This document shows positions 28,956 to 37,494 of a stretch of DNA of 64,000 nt, in pieces; within the stretch, counting starts at the first letter, position 1; each line of letters opens with the position of its first letter. The position numbers were made by a program, and so were the translations under genes. Under the pieces are notes generated by a model. It was given only the letters and a program-made list of their open reading frames with translations. It was not told the origin of the DNA and ran no database searches. Origin of the DNA: JBBROS01 sp038229135 (GTDB lineage: Bacteria; Pseudomonadota; Alphaproteobacteria; Acetobacterales; Acetobacteraceae); contig JBBROS010000019.1 of NCBI GenBank assembly GCA_038229135.1, positions 6,932-70,931 of the forward strand, read 5' to 3'.

Positions 28956-29201
28956 TCAGTGGACCAGTGCGGGCACCATTTCATGCTGCACGATAGCCGC
29001 CACTGCCAGGTCGCAATCCGCCGCCGTCGCCATCGGCGACCCATCGGCCGCATGGATCGCGAACGCGGCCTGGCCGTTCAGCATCACGGGTTTCACGTAG
29101 GCCAGGTCGGCCATGCCGAGCTGCATCAGCTGCTCGGTCGTCAGCTTCCGAATATCCAGGCCCTGGCCCTGCTGGGCCGACCCAATCTCATGAGTGACCA
29201 T
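28956..29201 (-). CDS. DUF1150 family small protein, downstream of hsp20
   Basis: An 81-residue protein: MVTHEIGSAQQGQGLDIRKL, then MQLGMADLAYVKPVMLNGQAAFAIHAADG and a C-terminal part with two helical turns. The LGxxxxAYVKPV...G...AIHAADG pattern is that of DUF1150, a small alphaproteobacterial family repeatedly found after an hsp20 gene. It lies 92 bases downstream of hsp20 on the same strand, so co-transcription from the heat-shock promoter is likely. The biochemical role is unknown; a helper in the heat response is inferred from position only. Confidence 0.85.
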   Translation of the reverse strand: MVTHEIGSAQQGQGLDIRKLTTEQLMQLGMADLAYVKPVMLNGQAAFAIHAADGSPMATAADCDLAVAAIVQHEMVPALVH

Positions 29202-29293
29202 TTGAAACTCCTATCGCGCTCAGGCGCGCGCAGCCTCTGTCCCGAATAACGTTCGCTTGGGCGGATCGGATGCAGGCGCGCCGCGTATTTCGT

Positions 29294-29764
29294 TCACGTT
29301 TCCTCGGGCGAACCATCCACGACGTGCGTCTGTACCCGCCCATCCCCGCTCGCCTGCGGCCGCCCGATCTGTATCGTCTTGATCCGCACCTCGGGCTGTG
29401 GCCGAGCCAGGTCGATATGCAGCAGCCCGTTGTCCAGCCACGCCCCCTTCACCTCGATGCCCTCCGCCAACACGAACGCCCGTTGGAACTGCCGCGAAGC
29501 GATACCACGGTGAAGGTAAACACGACCTTGCGAGTCATCGGCCTGCCGGCCACGGATCACGAGCTGGTTGTCCTCCTGCGTGATCTGCAGGTCCGCCATC
29601 GTGAACCCGGCGACGGCCAGGGTGATCCGAAGCCCGTTAGGCCCGGTTTGCTCGATGTTGTAAGGCGGATATCCCTCGCTCTGCGTCTTGGACGCACGCT
29701 CCAGGATCTGCTCCAGATGGTCGAAGCCCAGGAACATGGGCGAAGTGAACACACGCGTCGTCAT
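29294..29764 (-). CDS. Small heat shock protein, Hsp20 family
   Basis: A 156-residue holdase chaperone. MTTRVFTSPMFLGFDHLEQIL is the IbpA-like N-terminal arm. The alpha-crystallin domain runs from about residue 35 (YPPYNIEQTGPNGLRITLAVAGF) to RAFVLAEGIEVKGAWLDNGLLHIDLARP, and the C-terminal tail carries IKTIQIG, close to the IxI/V motif used for oligomer assembly. A longer upstream frame exists but reads through the 12-bp repeat tract and promoter, so it is rejected. A likely RpoH promoter lies about 60 bases upstream. Divergent from def. Confidence 0.93.
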   Translation of the reverse strand: MTTRVFTSPMFLGFDHLEQILERASKTQSEGYPPYNIEQTGPNGLRITLAVAGFTMADLQITQEDNQLVIRGRQADDSQGRVYLHRGIASRQFQRAFVLAEGIEVKGAWLDNGLLHIDLARPQPEVRIKTIQIGRPQASGDGRVQTHVVDGSPEET

Positions 29765-29822
29765 TGACGGCCCCCTCGAGCGAGCGAAGCAAGCCGAAGC
29801 CCCATCAGGCACCCCGGCATTC

Positions 29823-29854
29823 CACACATCGGCATCGTACAACACGGGTGCAAG
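29823..29854 (-). promoter_or_regulatory. Probable RpoH (sigma-32) promoter of hsp20
   Basis: On the minus strand CTTG (bases 29854-29851), an 18-base spacer, then CCGATGTGTG (29832-29823). The alphaproteobacterial heat-shock consensus is CTTG-N17/18-CYTATNTNNG; only the third base of the -10 element differs. The distance to the hsp20 ATG is about 60 bases. Confidence 0.7.
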
Positions 29855-29860
29855 CCCCCC

Positions 29861-29932
29861 AGCCTTCGTCCCAGCCTTCGTCCCAGCCTTCGCCCCAACC
29901 TTCGCCCCAACCTTCGCCCCAACCTTCGCCCC
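29861..29932. repeat. Six tandem 12-bp repeats upstream of the hsp20 promoter
   Basis: Units are AGCCTTCGTCCC twice, AGCCTTCGCCCC once and AACCTTCGCCCC three times, without gaps. The tract ends 6 bases before the -35 element of hsp20 and lies about 40 bases before def on the other side. The one-base steps between units suggest stepwise copy expansion, so copy number is likely to vary among strains. Confidence 0.9.
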
Positions 29933-29974
29933 CGACTTCCCCAACCCTCGCCGCCTCGCTACATCGGGCGTCGC

Positions 29975-30496
29975 ATGACCAGCCTCACCATCCTCACGCC
30001 CCCCGCCCCAATCCTGCGCGCCCGGGCCCGCACGGTCGGCCCGGCCGACAACGACCGCGTGCGAGAGCTCGTGCCGGAGATGCTGGCCGCCATGTATGCC
30101 GCGCCGGGCATCGGCCTCGCCGCGCCGCAGGTCGGCGTGCCCCTCCGCCTCGTCGTCGTCGACCTCCAGGCCGACGACAAGCCAACGCCACTGCACCTGG
30201 TCAACCCCGAGATCGTTCGTGTGTCGGAGGAATGGGCCGCCCGCGAGGAGGGGTGCCTGTCGCTCCCCGGCCAATACGCCGAAGTCAGCCGCCCGGCCCG
30301 TGTCATGGTCCGCTGGCTCAACCTCGAAGGCTCCCGCCGCGAGGTCGAGGCCGACGGCCTGCTCGCCGCCTGCCTGCAACATGAGATCGACCATCTCGAC
30401 GGCGTGCTCTTCGTCGACCACCTCTCGCCGTTGAAGCGCAACATGATCCTGCGCCGCCTGGCCAAGGAGCTGAAGCAGAAGGCCGCTTCCGGGTGA
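29975..30496 (+). CDS. def: Peptide deformylase
   Basis: A 173-residue metalloenzyme that removes the formyl group from nascent N-terminal methionine. All three motifs are present: GIGLAAPQVG, EGCLSLPG (metal-binding cysteine) and QHEIDHLDG (HExxH). The N-terminus, TILTPPAPILRARARTV, fits the family. First of the def-fmt-truA group; its stop overlaps the GTG start of fmt. Confidence 0.96.
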   Translation: MTSLTILTPPAPILRARARTVGPADNDRVRELVPEMLAAMYAAPGIGLAAPQVGVPLRLVVVDLQADDKPTPLHLVNPEIVRVSEEWAAREEGCLSLPGQYAEVSRPARVMVRWLNLEGSRREVEADGLLAACLQHEIDHLDGVLFVDHLSPLKRNMILRRLAKELKQKAASG

Positions 30497-31410
30497 GGCT
30501 CGCCTTCATGGGCAGCCCGGACTTCGCCGTGCCGGCCCTGCATGCGCTGCACGGCGCCGGGCACGACATCGCGGCCGTGTACGCCCAGCCCCCCCGCCCC
30601 GCCGGCCGCGGCCAGGCGCTCCGCCGTTGCCCGGTGCACGAGGCCGCAGACGCGCTGGGCCTGCCGGTCCGCACCCCCGCCCGCCTCCGCCACGACGCGG
30701 CCGAGCACGAGGCCTTCGCCGCCCTCGGGCTCGATGCCGCGGTGGTCGCCGCCTACGGGCAGATCCTGCCGCAGCCCATGCTCGACGCCCCGCGCCGGGG
30801 CTGCCTCAACATCCACGCGAGCCTCCTCCCGCGCTGGCGCGGGGCCGGCCCCATCCAGGCAGCCATCCTCGCCGGGGACATCGAAACCGGCATCACTATC
30901 ATGCAGATGGACGCCGGGCTCGACACCGGGCCCATGCTGCTGCACGAGGCCGTGCCCATCGGCCCCGCCACCACCGCCGCCACGCTTCACGACCAGCTTG
31001 CGGCCCTCGGCGCCCGCCTCGTCCTCGAGGCACTCGACCATGCGCCCACCCCGGTCCCGCAGCCCGACGGCGCCACCTACGCCCCGAAGCTGAGCCGCGA
31101 TTCCGGCCGCCTCGACTGGGCCCAGCCCGCCGCCATCCTCGACCGCACGGTCCGCGCCCTCGTCCCCTGGCCCGGCGCCTGGACCACGCTCGATGGCGCC
31201 CCGCTCAAGATCCATGCCGCCGAGCCCGCCCCCGGCGAAGGCCCCCCCGGCACCGTGCTCGCCGCCACCGTGCAAGGCGGCGCGCTCCGCATCGCCTGCG
31301 GCCAGGGCGCGCTGCGCCTCACCCGCATCCAGCGCCCCGGCCGACCCCCCATGGAGGCCGCCGCCCTGCTCCGCGGCCACCCCATTCCACCTGGGACCGT
31401 GCTTGTCTGA
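30493..31410 (+). CDS. fmt: Methionyl-tRNA formyltransferase
   Basis: A 305-residue enzyme that formylates initiator Met-tRNA. Visible: MRLAFMGSPDFAVPALHAL, the folate-binding region AAYGQILPQPMLDAPRRGCLNIHASLLPRWRGAGPIQ (with the HxSLLPxxRG motif) and MQMDAGLDTGPML. The C-terminal OB-like domain begins around DWAQPAAILDRTVRAL. The start is GTG 30493 inside the end of def, so deformylase and formyltransferase are made as a coupled pair. Confidence 0.96.
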   Translation: MRLAFMGSPDFAVPALHALHGAGHDIAAVYAQPPRPAGRGQALRRCPVHEAADALGLPVRTPARLRHDAAEHEAFAALGLDAAVVAAYGQILPQPMLDAPRRGCLNIHASLLPRWRGAGPIQAAILAGDIETGITIMQMDAGLDTGPMLLHEAVPIGPATTAATLHDQLAALGARLVLEALDHAPTPVPQPDGATYAPKLSRDSGRLDWAQPAAILDRTVRALVPWPGAWTTLDGAPLKIHAAEPAPGEGPPGTVLAATVQGGALRIACGQGALRLTRIQRPGRPPMEAAALLRGHPIPPGTVLV

Positions 31411-32221
31411 GGCACACGAACCTCGCCGTACCTGGGCGCTGCTGCTGGAATATGACGGCACCGGCATCTCGGGTTGGCAGCGCCAAAGCACGCCCGAGCG
31501 TCCAGGACCGGTCTCGTTCCAGGCCTTGCTGGAAGCGGCCGCCGCCCACCTCGCCCGGGGCGCCCACGTGCCCGTCACCGCTGCGGGCCGCACGGATGCC
31601 GGGGTGCACGCGGCCGGCCAGGTGGCGATGCTCACTTTACCGGACCGCTACCGCGCGGACCAGCTGCGGGAGGCGCTGAACTTCCACCTCCGCCCGTACC
31701 CCTTCGTCGTCCTCCACGCCGCCCCGGCGCCGACCGGCTGGAACCCCCGCTTCTCCGCCCGCGCCCGCGCCTACGAATACCGCATCCTCAACCGCCGCCC
31801 CCGCCCGGCGATGGAGCGCCGCGTATGGCACGTCGAGCGCAAGCTCGACCTCGACGCCATGCGCGAGGGCGCCAGCCACCTGCTCGGCCACCACGACTTC
31901 ACCTCGTTCCGCGCCGCCTCCTGCCAGGCCAAGAGCCCCGTCCGCACGCTCGACCGCCTCGAGGTGTCCCGCGAGGGGGAGCTGGTCGTGCTCCGTGTGG
32001 AGGCCCGCTCGTTCCTGCACCACCAGGTTCGCAACATGGCGGGCACGCTCGTGCTCGTCGGCGAAGGCAAGTGGCGTCCCGCTCAGGTGGCCCGCGCGCT
32101 CGAGGCCCGCACCCGCGCCGCCGCCGGCCCCACTGCGCCGCCCGACGGCCTCACCCTCATCCGTGTCGAATACGACCCGGACCCGTTCACCCCAATACCT
32201 GCGCCAACAGTTGCGGGATGA
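31403..32221 (+). CDS. truA: tRNA pseudouridine(38-40) synthase TruA
   Basis: A 272-residue enzyme. The catalytic aspartate is in AAGRTDAGVHAAGQ. Other signs are LLLEYDGTGISGWQRQ, FSARARAYEYRIL, HHDFTSFRAASCQAKSPVRT and RSFLHHQVRNMAGTLVLVGEGK. No ATG is near; TTG 31403 (LSEAHEPRRTWALLLEYDG) lies 8 bases inside the end of fmt and gives the normal family length, so I chose it. The 3' end overlaps the convergent membrane-protein gene by 35 bases. Confidence 0.95.
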   Translation: MSEAHEPRRTWALLLEYDGTGISGWQRQSTPERPGPVSFQALLEAAAAHLARGAHVPVTAAGRTDAGVHAAGQVAMLTLPDRYRADQLREALNFHLRPYPFVVLHAAPAPTGWNPRFSARARAYEYRILNRRPRPAMERRVWHVERKLDLDAMREGASHLLGHHDFTSFRAASCQAKSPVRTLDRLEVSREGELVVLRVEARSFLHHQVRNMAGTLVLVGEGKWRPAQVARALEARTRAAAGPTAPPDGLTLIRVEYDPDPFTPIPAPTVAG

Positions 32222-32738
32222 CCAACAACGCCGCCATCCCCGCATTCACCAGCACCACCAGCAGCGCCGAGCGCCCCCGCGACAGATCGAGCCCATGCCG
32301 CGTGACGGTCCAGTGCAGCCACAGGTAGTAGGCGCCGACGCCCACCACCAGCAGCTGCACCGCCACCGGCGCCGTCAGCCCCGCCCCGGCCCCGAGCTGC
32401 AGCCCCGCCAGCAGCCCCATGGCCGCCACCGGCACCGCCCATTGGCACCAGTTGAAGGCCGTCGCGTAGCGCAGCCAGTCCGCCTCCCGACCCCAGCGCA
32501 CCGCGATCGCATGGCTCAGCACCGCAGGCCCCGCCAGCGACAGCACCGTCAGCAGCACGAACGCCACCGCCTGCAGCACGCGCCCATCGGCCAGCAGGAA
32601 CAGCGAGCCGACCAGCGGGAACGCGACCAGCGGCGCGAGGCTGCCCAGGAACGCGGCCGGCGTGTCCGCGAACCGGGTGATCCCCTCGCCCCGCCCGACC
32701 GCCAGCTGCGCTGCCCCCAGCAACGGCGCCCACCTCAT
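32187..32738 (-). CDS. Polytopic membrane protein (YIP1-like), function unknown
   Basis: A 183-residue protein with about five membrane segments (LAPLVAFPLVGSLFLLADG; LQAVAFVLLTVLSLAGPAVL; GLTAPVAVQLLVVGVGAYYLWL; LLVVLVNAGMAALLVIPQLL). The pattern is reminiscent of the Yip1 domain superfamily. The ATG at 32738 overlaps the dapE stop by 4 bases (an in-frame GTG at 32747 is an alternative), so it is the third gene of the dapD-dapE operon. Its 3' end overlaps truA by 35 bases on the opposite strand. There is no evidence for a role in lysine synthesis. Confidence 0.78.
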   Translation of the reverse strand: MRWAPLLGAAQLAVGRGEGITRFADTPAAFLGSLAPLVAFPLVGSLFLLADGRVLQAVAFVLLTVLSLAGPAVLSHAIAVRWGREADWLRYATAFNWCQWAVPVAAMGLLAGLQLGAGAGLTAPVAVQLLVVGVGAYYLWLHWTVTRHGLDLSRGRSALLVVLVNAGMAALLVIPQLLAQVLG

Positions 32739-33850
32739 GCTCCGCACACCGCCCCGATCACCGCCGCATAGGCCCGCACCAGGCCCCGCAGCTCGTCCAA
32801 CTCCACGCGCTCATCCACCTGGTGCATCGTCGCCCCTACCAGCCCGAACTCCGCCACCGGGCAAAGCCGCGCGATGAACCGCGCGTCGGACGTGCCGCCC
32901 CCCGTGTCATACCGCGGCACCACGCCCACCGCACCCCCGATCGCATCCCGAACCTTGTCCACCAGCGCCCCCGGCGCGGTCAGGAAGCTCTCGCCGCTGA
33001 CCGACACCTCGAGCGTGAACCGCTCCGCATGCTGCGCGAGCACCGCCCGTAGCCAGGCCTCGAGCGACGCACCCGTATGCCGGTCGTTGAACCTCACGTT
33101 CAGCCGCGCCGAGGCCTGCGCCGGCACGACGTTCGTCGCCGCGTTCCCCACGTCGATGCTCGTCACCTGCAGGCTGCTCGGCTCGAACCAGGCCGTCCCG
33201 GCGTCCAGCGGCGCCGCGACCATTGCGCCCAGCGCCCGCAACAGCCGATGCACCGGGTTGTCGACGCGCTGCGGATAGGCCACGTGGCCCTGCACCCCCT
33301 CCACCACAATGCGCGCGTTCAGGCTGCCGCGCCGCCCGATCTTCATCACCTCGCCCAGCCGCGCCGGGTTGGTCGGCTCGCCCACCAGGCAGAAATCGGG
33401 CACGTGCCCCTCCGCCTCCATCCACTGCAGCACGCGCACCGTGCCATCGGTCGCAGGCCCCTCCTCGTCGCCCGTGATCAGCAGGCTGATCGACCCCGGA
33501 CCCTGCTCCGGGCCCGCTGCCGGGATGGCCGCGACGAAGGCCGCGATCGCCCCCTTCATGTCCACCGCCCCCCGCCCGAGCAGCGCCCCCTCGTGCACCT
33601 CGCCCCCGAACGCCGGCGCCCGCCACCCCTCGCCCGGCGGCACGACGTCCGTGTGCCCGGCGAAGCACAGATGCGGCCCCGCGTCGCCGCGCCGCGCGAA
33701 CAGGTTCGGCGTCGTGCCAAACGGCAGCCGCCACACGAAAAACCCGAGCCTCTCCAGCGCCCGCGCCACCAAGTCCTGCGCGCCCTCGTCCGCCGGCGTG
33801 ACGGAGGCGCATCGCAGCAGCGCCTGCGCCAGCGGCAAAGGATCCCGCAC
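32735..33850 (-). CDS. dapE: Succinyl-diaminopimelate desuccinylase
   Basis: A 371-residue M20 metallohydrolase of the lysine/diaminopimelate pathway. Visible: CFAGHTDVVPPG (metal His), LLGRGAVDMKGAIAAF (metal Asp), LLITGDEEGPATDGT (catalytic Glu pair), VGEPTN, and the C-terminal metal histidine region VGATMHQVDERV. The start is GTG 33850 (VRDPLPLAQALLRCASVTP), 5 bases after the dapD stop; any later start would remove the conserved N-terminus. Operon with dapD. Confidence 0.95.
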   Translation of the reverse strand: MRDPLPLAQALLRCASVTPADEGAQDLVARALERLGFFVWRLPFGTTPNLFARRGDAGPHLCFAGHTDVVPPGEGWRAPAFGGEVHEGALLGRGAVDMKGAIAAFVAAIPAAGPEQGPGSISLLITGDEEGPATDGTVRVLQWMEAEGHVPDFCLVGEPTNPARLGEVMKIGRRGSLNARIVVEGVQGHVAYPQRVDNPVHRLLRALGAMVAAPLDAGTAWFEPSSLQVTSIDVGNAATNVVPAQASARLNVRFNDRHTGASLEAWLRAVLAQHAERFTLEVSVSGESFLTAPGALVDKVRDAIGGAVGVVPRYDTGGGTSDARFIARLCPVAEFGLVGATMHQVDERVELDELRGLVRAYAAVIGAVCGA

Positions 33851-33855
33851 GCCCC

Positions 33856-34695
33856 TTAGTCCCGCAGCAGCTCGTTGATCGACGTCTTGGACCGCGTCTG
33901 CTCGTCCACCCGCTTCACGATCACCGCACAGCTCAGGCTCGGCCCCGGGGACCCGTCCTTCAACGGCCGCCCCGGCAGCGTGCCCGGCACCACCACCGAA
34001 TAGGGCGGCACCCGGCCCACGAACACCTCGCCCGTGTCCCGGTCCACGATCTTCGTCGAGCCGCTGATGAACACGCCCATGCTGAGCACGCTCCCGCGCC
34101 CGACGATCACGCCCTCGACCACCTCCGAGCGCGCCCCGATGAAGCAGTCGTCCTCGATGATCGTCGGGTTCGCCTGCAGCGGCTCCAGCACGCCGCCCAG
34201 GCCCACGCCGCCGCTCAAATGGCAATTCCTGCCCACCTGCGCGCAGCTCCCCACCGTCACCCACGTGTCCACCATCGTGCCGCGGTCCACGTAGGCCCCC
34301 ACGTTCACGAAGCTCGGCATCAGGATCACCCCGGGCGCGACGTAGGCGCTCCGCCGCACGATGCTCCCGGGCACCGCGCGGAACCCGGCCTGGGCCAATT
34401 GGTTCGCACCCCACCCGTCCGTCTTGAGCGGCACCTTGTCCCAGCTCGGCACCCCGCCCACGCCCGGCATCGCGACGGAGTCGTTCAGCCGGAACGACAG
34501 CAGCACCGCCTTCTTCAGCCATTCGTGCACCACCCACCCCTCCCCGTCCGGGGTGGCCACGCGCAGCGCCCCGGTGTCGAGCAGGTTCAACGCCTCGTCC
34601 ACCGCCGCCCGGTCGTCGCCGCGCGTGCCGGAGTGCAGCATCTCGCGCCCCTCCCACAAGGCTTCGATGCGGGTGCGGAGCGGATGGTCGTGCAT
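33856..34695 (-). CDS. dapD: Tetrahydrodipicolinate N-succinyltransferase
   Basis: A 279-residue trimeric left-handed beta-helix enzyme that feeds DapE via the succinylase route to meso-diaminopimelate. Visible: hexapeptide repeats around GVILMPSFVNVGAYVDRGTMVDTWVTVGSCAQVG, HLSGGVGLGGVLEPLQANP, IIEDDCFIGARSEVVEGVIVG and GSVLSMGVFISGSTKI. ATG 34695 (MHDHPLRTRIEALWEGRE) fits the family; a farther ATG at 34812 would add 39 low-complexity residues. Followed by dapE after 5 bases. Confidence 0.96.
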   Translation of the reverse strand: MHDHPLRTRIEALWEGREMLHSGTRGDDRAAVDEALNLLDTGALRVATPDGEGWVVHEWLKKAVLLSFRLNDSVAMPGVGGVPSWDKVPLKTDGWGANQLAQAGFRAVPGSIVRRSAYVAPGVILMPSFVNVGAYVDRGTMVDTWVTVGSCAQVGRNCHLSGGVGLGGVLEPLQANPTIIEDDCFIGARSEVVEGVIVGRGSVLSMGVFISGSTKIVDRDTGEVFVGRVPPYSVVVPGTLPGRPLKDGSPGPSLSCAVIVKRVDEQTRSKTSINELLRD

Positions 34696-34866
34696 GGGCG
34701 AGGCGTCTCCAGGAGGCGTGATTGCGGCGGGGCGGGACCATGTCGCGCCGTGCGCCCGGCTGTCAAACCGCGCTGCCGGCCGCGCTGCCGGCCGCGCTGT
34801 CTCGTTTTTCATACGCTCTTAACCTTCCCCACGCAGACTGCTCGCATTGCAGCCAGCGAGGACCAG

Positions 34867-36291
34867 ATGGACGCCGCCATTTTGCCGAGCGCCGAAGCCG
34901 ACGGGTCCGCCCGGCCCGCCCTCCTGCCTGCCGAGGCCAGCGCGCCCACGGAGGCCGCCGCCCCCACGCTCGCCGCAACCCTGGTCGAAAGCCGGCAGCG
35001 CTGGCGGCGCTTCGCCACCCTGGCCTCGGATATCCTGTTCGAGGTCGATGCGGCCGGGCGCCTCGCCTTCGTCGCCCCCGGCGTGGCCCTGGGCTGGCCG
35101 GCCGACGTGCTGGTGGGCCAGCCCGCCCGAACGCTCCTGGCCGATCCCGCGGGCCCCGACCCCTTCGGCGGCACCGCGCTCGACCGCCGGCCCATCTGGT
35201 TCCGCACCGCCCGCGGCACACAGGCCTGCATGGCCCTGTCCACCACCCGCCTGCTGGACGAAGCGGGCCAGCCCGCTGGCATCGCCTGCGCGGCGCGCGA
35301 CATCACGGAGCAGCAGCACGCCACGAGCGTGGCCGCCGAGACCCAGCGCCGAAGCGAGGCGCTGGACCACATCCTGGACGGCCTGCGCCAGGAGGCGACG
35401 GCGCCGAGCACCATGCGTGCCTTGCTCGAGACCGCCTCCGTGGCACTCGGCGTGGAGGGCCTGGCCGTCGTCGAGCTGCCGCCCGACAGCGTCGCCGAGG
35501 TCACGCATCTCGCAGGCCCCCCGCCCCCGGGCCTCGAGGTGGCACTCGCCTGCCTGCCGAACCTGCCGGGGGACCCCCGCCAGCTCACCTTGCCCGACGG
35601 CGCAGCCCTGCTGATCTGCCCCATGTCCACCCGCTTCGGGGACCGCGCGGCCCTCATCGCCTGGCGCCGCCCGGGCGCCCGGCCCCTCACCCCGGAGGAC
35701 CGTGCGCTGGCCGGCTCGGTGGCGGGCCTCGTGCGCATCATGCTCGAGCACGACGCGATCCAGCGCGAGCTCGCCCGCCAGGGCCGGGCGGACCCGCTCA
35801 CCGGCCTCATGAACCGCCGCGCCTTCATGGAGGAGGCGGCACGCCGGCTCGAGCGCCTCCACCCGGATTCGCTCCCCGGCACGCTGCTCGTGCTCGAAGT
35901 CGACCGCCTGGGCGCCCTCAACGAGGCGGCCGGGCACGAGACGGGGGACGCCGTGCTGCAGCGCCTGGCCGCCATGCTCCGACGCACCTTTCGCCCGACC
36001 GACCTGCTGGCGCGCTTGGGCGGGGACACCTTCGCGGCCTGGCTGGACGGGGCAGATGCCTTCACCGCCGCCGAGCGCGCCGAGGGGCTTCGGCGAGGCT
36101 CGGCCGGGGAGTTCGCGCCCGCCTGCCATGGCCACGAGCCGCCCGGCCTTTCCATCGGCGTCGCCTCGCGCGCACCCGCCGCCGACGAACCGCTCGAGAA
36201 CGTGCTGCACCGTGCCGCCGCGGCCATGCACCTGGTCAAGCGCGCCGGCGGCGGGCACTGGCGCGTGTGCAACGCCGGGCCTGCCCTGTGA
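34867..36291 (+). CDS. PAS-GGDEF protein with degenerate GGDTF active site
   Basis: A 474-residue cytoplasmic signalling protein. A PAS-like domain (about residues 40-150: RFATLASDILFEVDAAGRLAFVAPGVALGWPA) is followed by a GAF-like middle part (about 175-290) and a GGDEF domain (about 305-465: ADPLTGLMNRRAFMEEAARRL). The signature reads RLGGDTFAAW, with Thr in place of the catalytic Glu of GGDEF, so diguanylate cyclase activity is doubtful. An RxxD inhibitory site (RPTD) sits five residues upstream, so c-di-GMP binding remains possible. The ribosome binding site GAGGA stands 5 bases before the ATG. The stop overlaps the start of the DUF2336 gene by one base. Confidence 0.88.
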   Translation: MDAAILPSAEADGSARPALLPAEASAPTEAAAPTLAATLVESRQRWRRFATLASDILFEVDAAGRLAFVAPGVALGWPADVLVGQPARTLLADPAGPDPFGGTALDRRPIWFRTARGTQACMALSTTRLLDEAGQPAGIACAARDITEQQHATSVAAETQRRSEALDHILDGLRQEATAPSTMRALLETASVALGVEGLAVVELPPDSVAEVTHLAGPPPPGLEVALACLPNLPGDPRQLTLPDGAALLICPMSTRFGDRAALIAWRRPGARPLTPEDRALAGSVAGLVRIMLEHDAIQRELARQGRADPLTGLMNRRAFMEEAARRLERLHPDSLPGTLLVLEVDRLGALNEAAGHETGDAVLQRLAAMLRRTFRPTDLLARLGGDTFAAWLDGADAFTAAERAEGLRRGSAGEFAPACHGHEPPGLSIGVASRAPAADEPLENVLHRAAAAMHLVKRAGGGHWRVCNAGPAL

Positions 36292-37475
36292 TGATCGCTG
36301 CCCCCGATCTGGCGCGTCCGCCCCTTACGGAGGTCGAGCGGGTCCGCCTTGCCGCGCGAGCGGACACGCCGGCCGAAACGATCCACGCCCTCGCGACCGA
36401 CTGCTCCGTGACGGTCCGCGCCGCCCTGGCGATGAACCCGGCGCGCGCCGAGGGCAGCCCGACGCTGGCGACCGACCCGAACGAGCGCATCCGCGTGCTG
36501 CTCGCCCACAAGCTCGCCCGGCTGCTGCCAGGCCTGTCCACCCCCGAGCGTGCGGACGCGCTGGCCCAGGCGCATGCCGCCCTCCGTACCCTCGCACAGG
36601 ATGCGGCCGCCCGCGTCCGCCGCGCCCTGGCCGACGCGGTGGCCAGCCTGCCAGAGCTGCCGCACGACGTGGCCCTGAAGCTCGCGCACGACCTCGATGC
36701 CGCAGTCAGCGACCCCGTCATCCGCCTCTCCCCGCTGCTGACCGATGGGGACCTGCTCGCGCTCTTCGCAGCACCGCCGCGCCCGGGCGTCGCCGCGAGC
36801 GTCGCGAACCGCCCGGGCCTGCCCCAGGCCGTGGCCGACGCCGTCGCAGCCAGCGCCGACTCCGCCGCGGTGCGCGCCCTGCTCGCGAACCGCTCGGCCG
36901 TCCTGCGGGAGGCCACGCTGGACGCCCTGGTCGACCGCGCCCACGCCCATGCCGACTGGCACGCCCCCTTCATCGACCGCCCACGCCTGACGGCCCACGG
37001 CGTGAGCACGTTGTCACGCATCGTCTCGCACAGCCTGCTCCAGACGCTCCTCGCCCGCCCGGACCTGCCGCCGGCCCTGGCCGACGCCCTTCGGGACCGC
37101 GCCGCCCTCCTGCTGCACCCCCCGGAGCCTCCGCCCACCCCGCGCGCCGCCAGTCGTAGCGACACCGAGAGCGCGCTGCTCGAGGCGCTCGCCGTCGCCA
37201 ACATGCCCCGGGCCGCCGCCCTCCTCGCCGCGGCGAGCCGCGCCGGCACCGCCATCGTCAGCCGCGCGATCAGCCTCCGAAGCGCCAAGGCCCTCGCCAG
37301 CCTCGCCTGGCGCGCCGGCTGGTCCGCCGACACGTCCTATGCCACGCAGACCGCCCTCGGCACCTTGGCGCCTGGCGAGGCCCTGCACCCGCGCGCAGAC
37401 GCCACCCATCCGCTGTCACAGGCCGAGATGGAGTGGCAGCTCGAGCTCCTGGGGCTGGCCCCGGGTCAGCGCTGA
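36291..37475 (+). CDS. DUF2336 family protein (HEAT-like helical repeats)
   Basis: A 394-residue all-helical protein. The pattern TDCSVTVRAALAMNP, LATDPNERIRVLLAHKLARLLPGL and ARVRRALADAVASLPELPHDVALKLAHD is that of DUF2336, a mostly alphaproteobacterial family with HEAT-like repeats. ATG 36291 overlaps the preceding GGDEF gene's TGA, with GTG 36288 as an alternative, so the two are co-translated. The pairing with a non-catalytic GGDEF protein suggests a signalling complex, but there is no direct evidence. Confidence 0.85.
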   Translation: MIAAPDLARPPLTEVERVRLAARADTPAETIHALATDCSVTVRAALAMNPARAEGSPTLATDPNERIRVLLAHKLARLLPGLSTPERADALAQAHAALRTLAQDAAARVRRALADAVASLPELPHDVALKLAHDLDAAVSDPVIRLSPLLTDGDLLALFAAPPRPGVAASVANRPGLPQAVADAVAASADSAAVRALLANRSAVLREATLDALVDRAHAHADWHAPFIDRPRLTAHGVSTLSRIVSHSLLQTLLARPDLPPALADALRDRAALLLHPPEPPPTPRAASRSDTESALLEALAVANMPRAAALLAAASRAGTAIVSRAISLRSAKALASLAWRAGWSADTSYATQTALGTLAPGEALHPRADATHPLSQAEMEWQLELLGLAPGQR

Positions 37476-37494
37476 GCCAGCACCGCCCAGGCCG

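Noticed and set aside
29861..29932. CRISPR-like array
   Set aside because: Units are 12 bases and directly adjacent, with no spacers; it is a minisatellite.
29765..30421. Upstream extension of hsp20 to give a 375-residue protein
   Set aside because: The extension reads through the RpoH promoter, the 12-bp tandem repeats (as GAKVGAKVGAK) and the def gene on the other strand.
34764..34800. Short GC-rich repeat GCTGCCGGCCGC between dapD and the GGDEF gene as a regulatory site
   Set aside because: Only about two and a half units of very common GC-rich sequence; no support for function.
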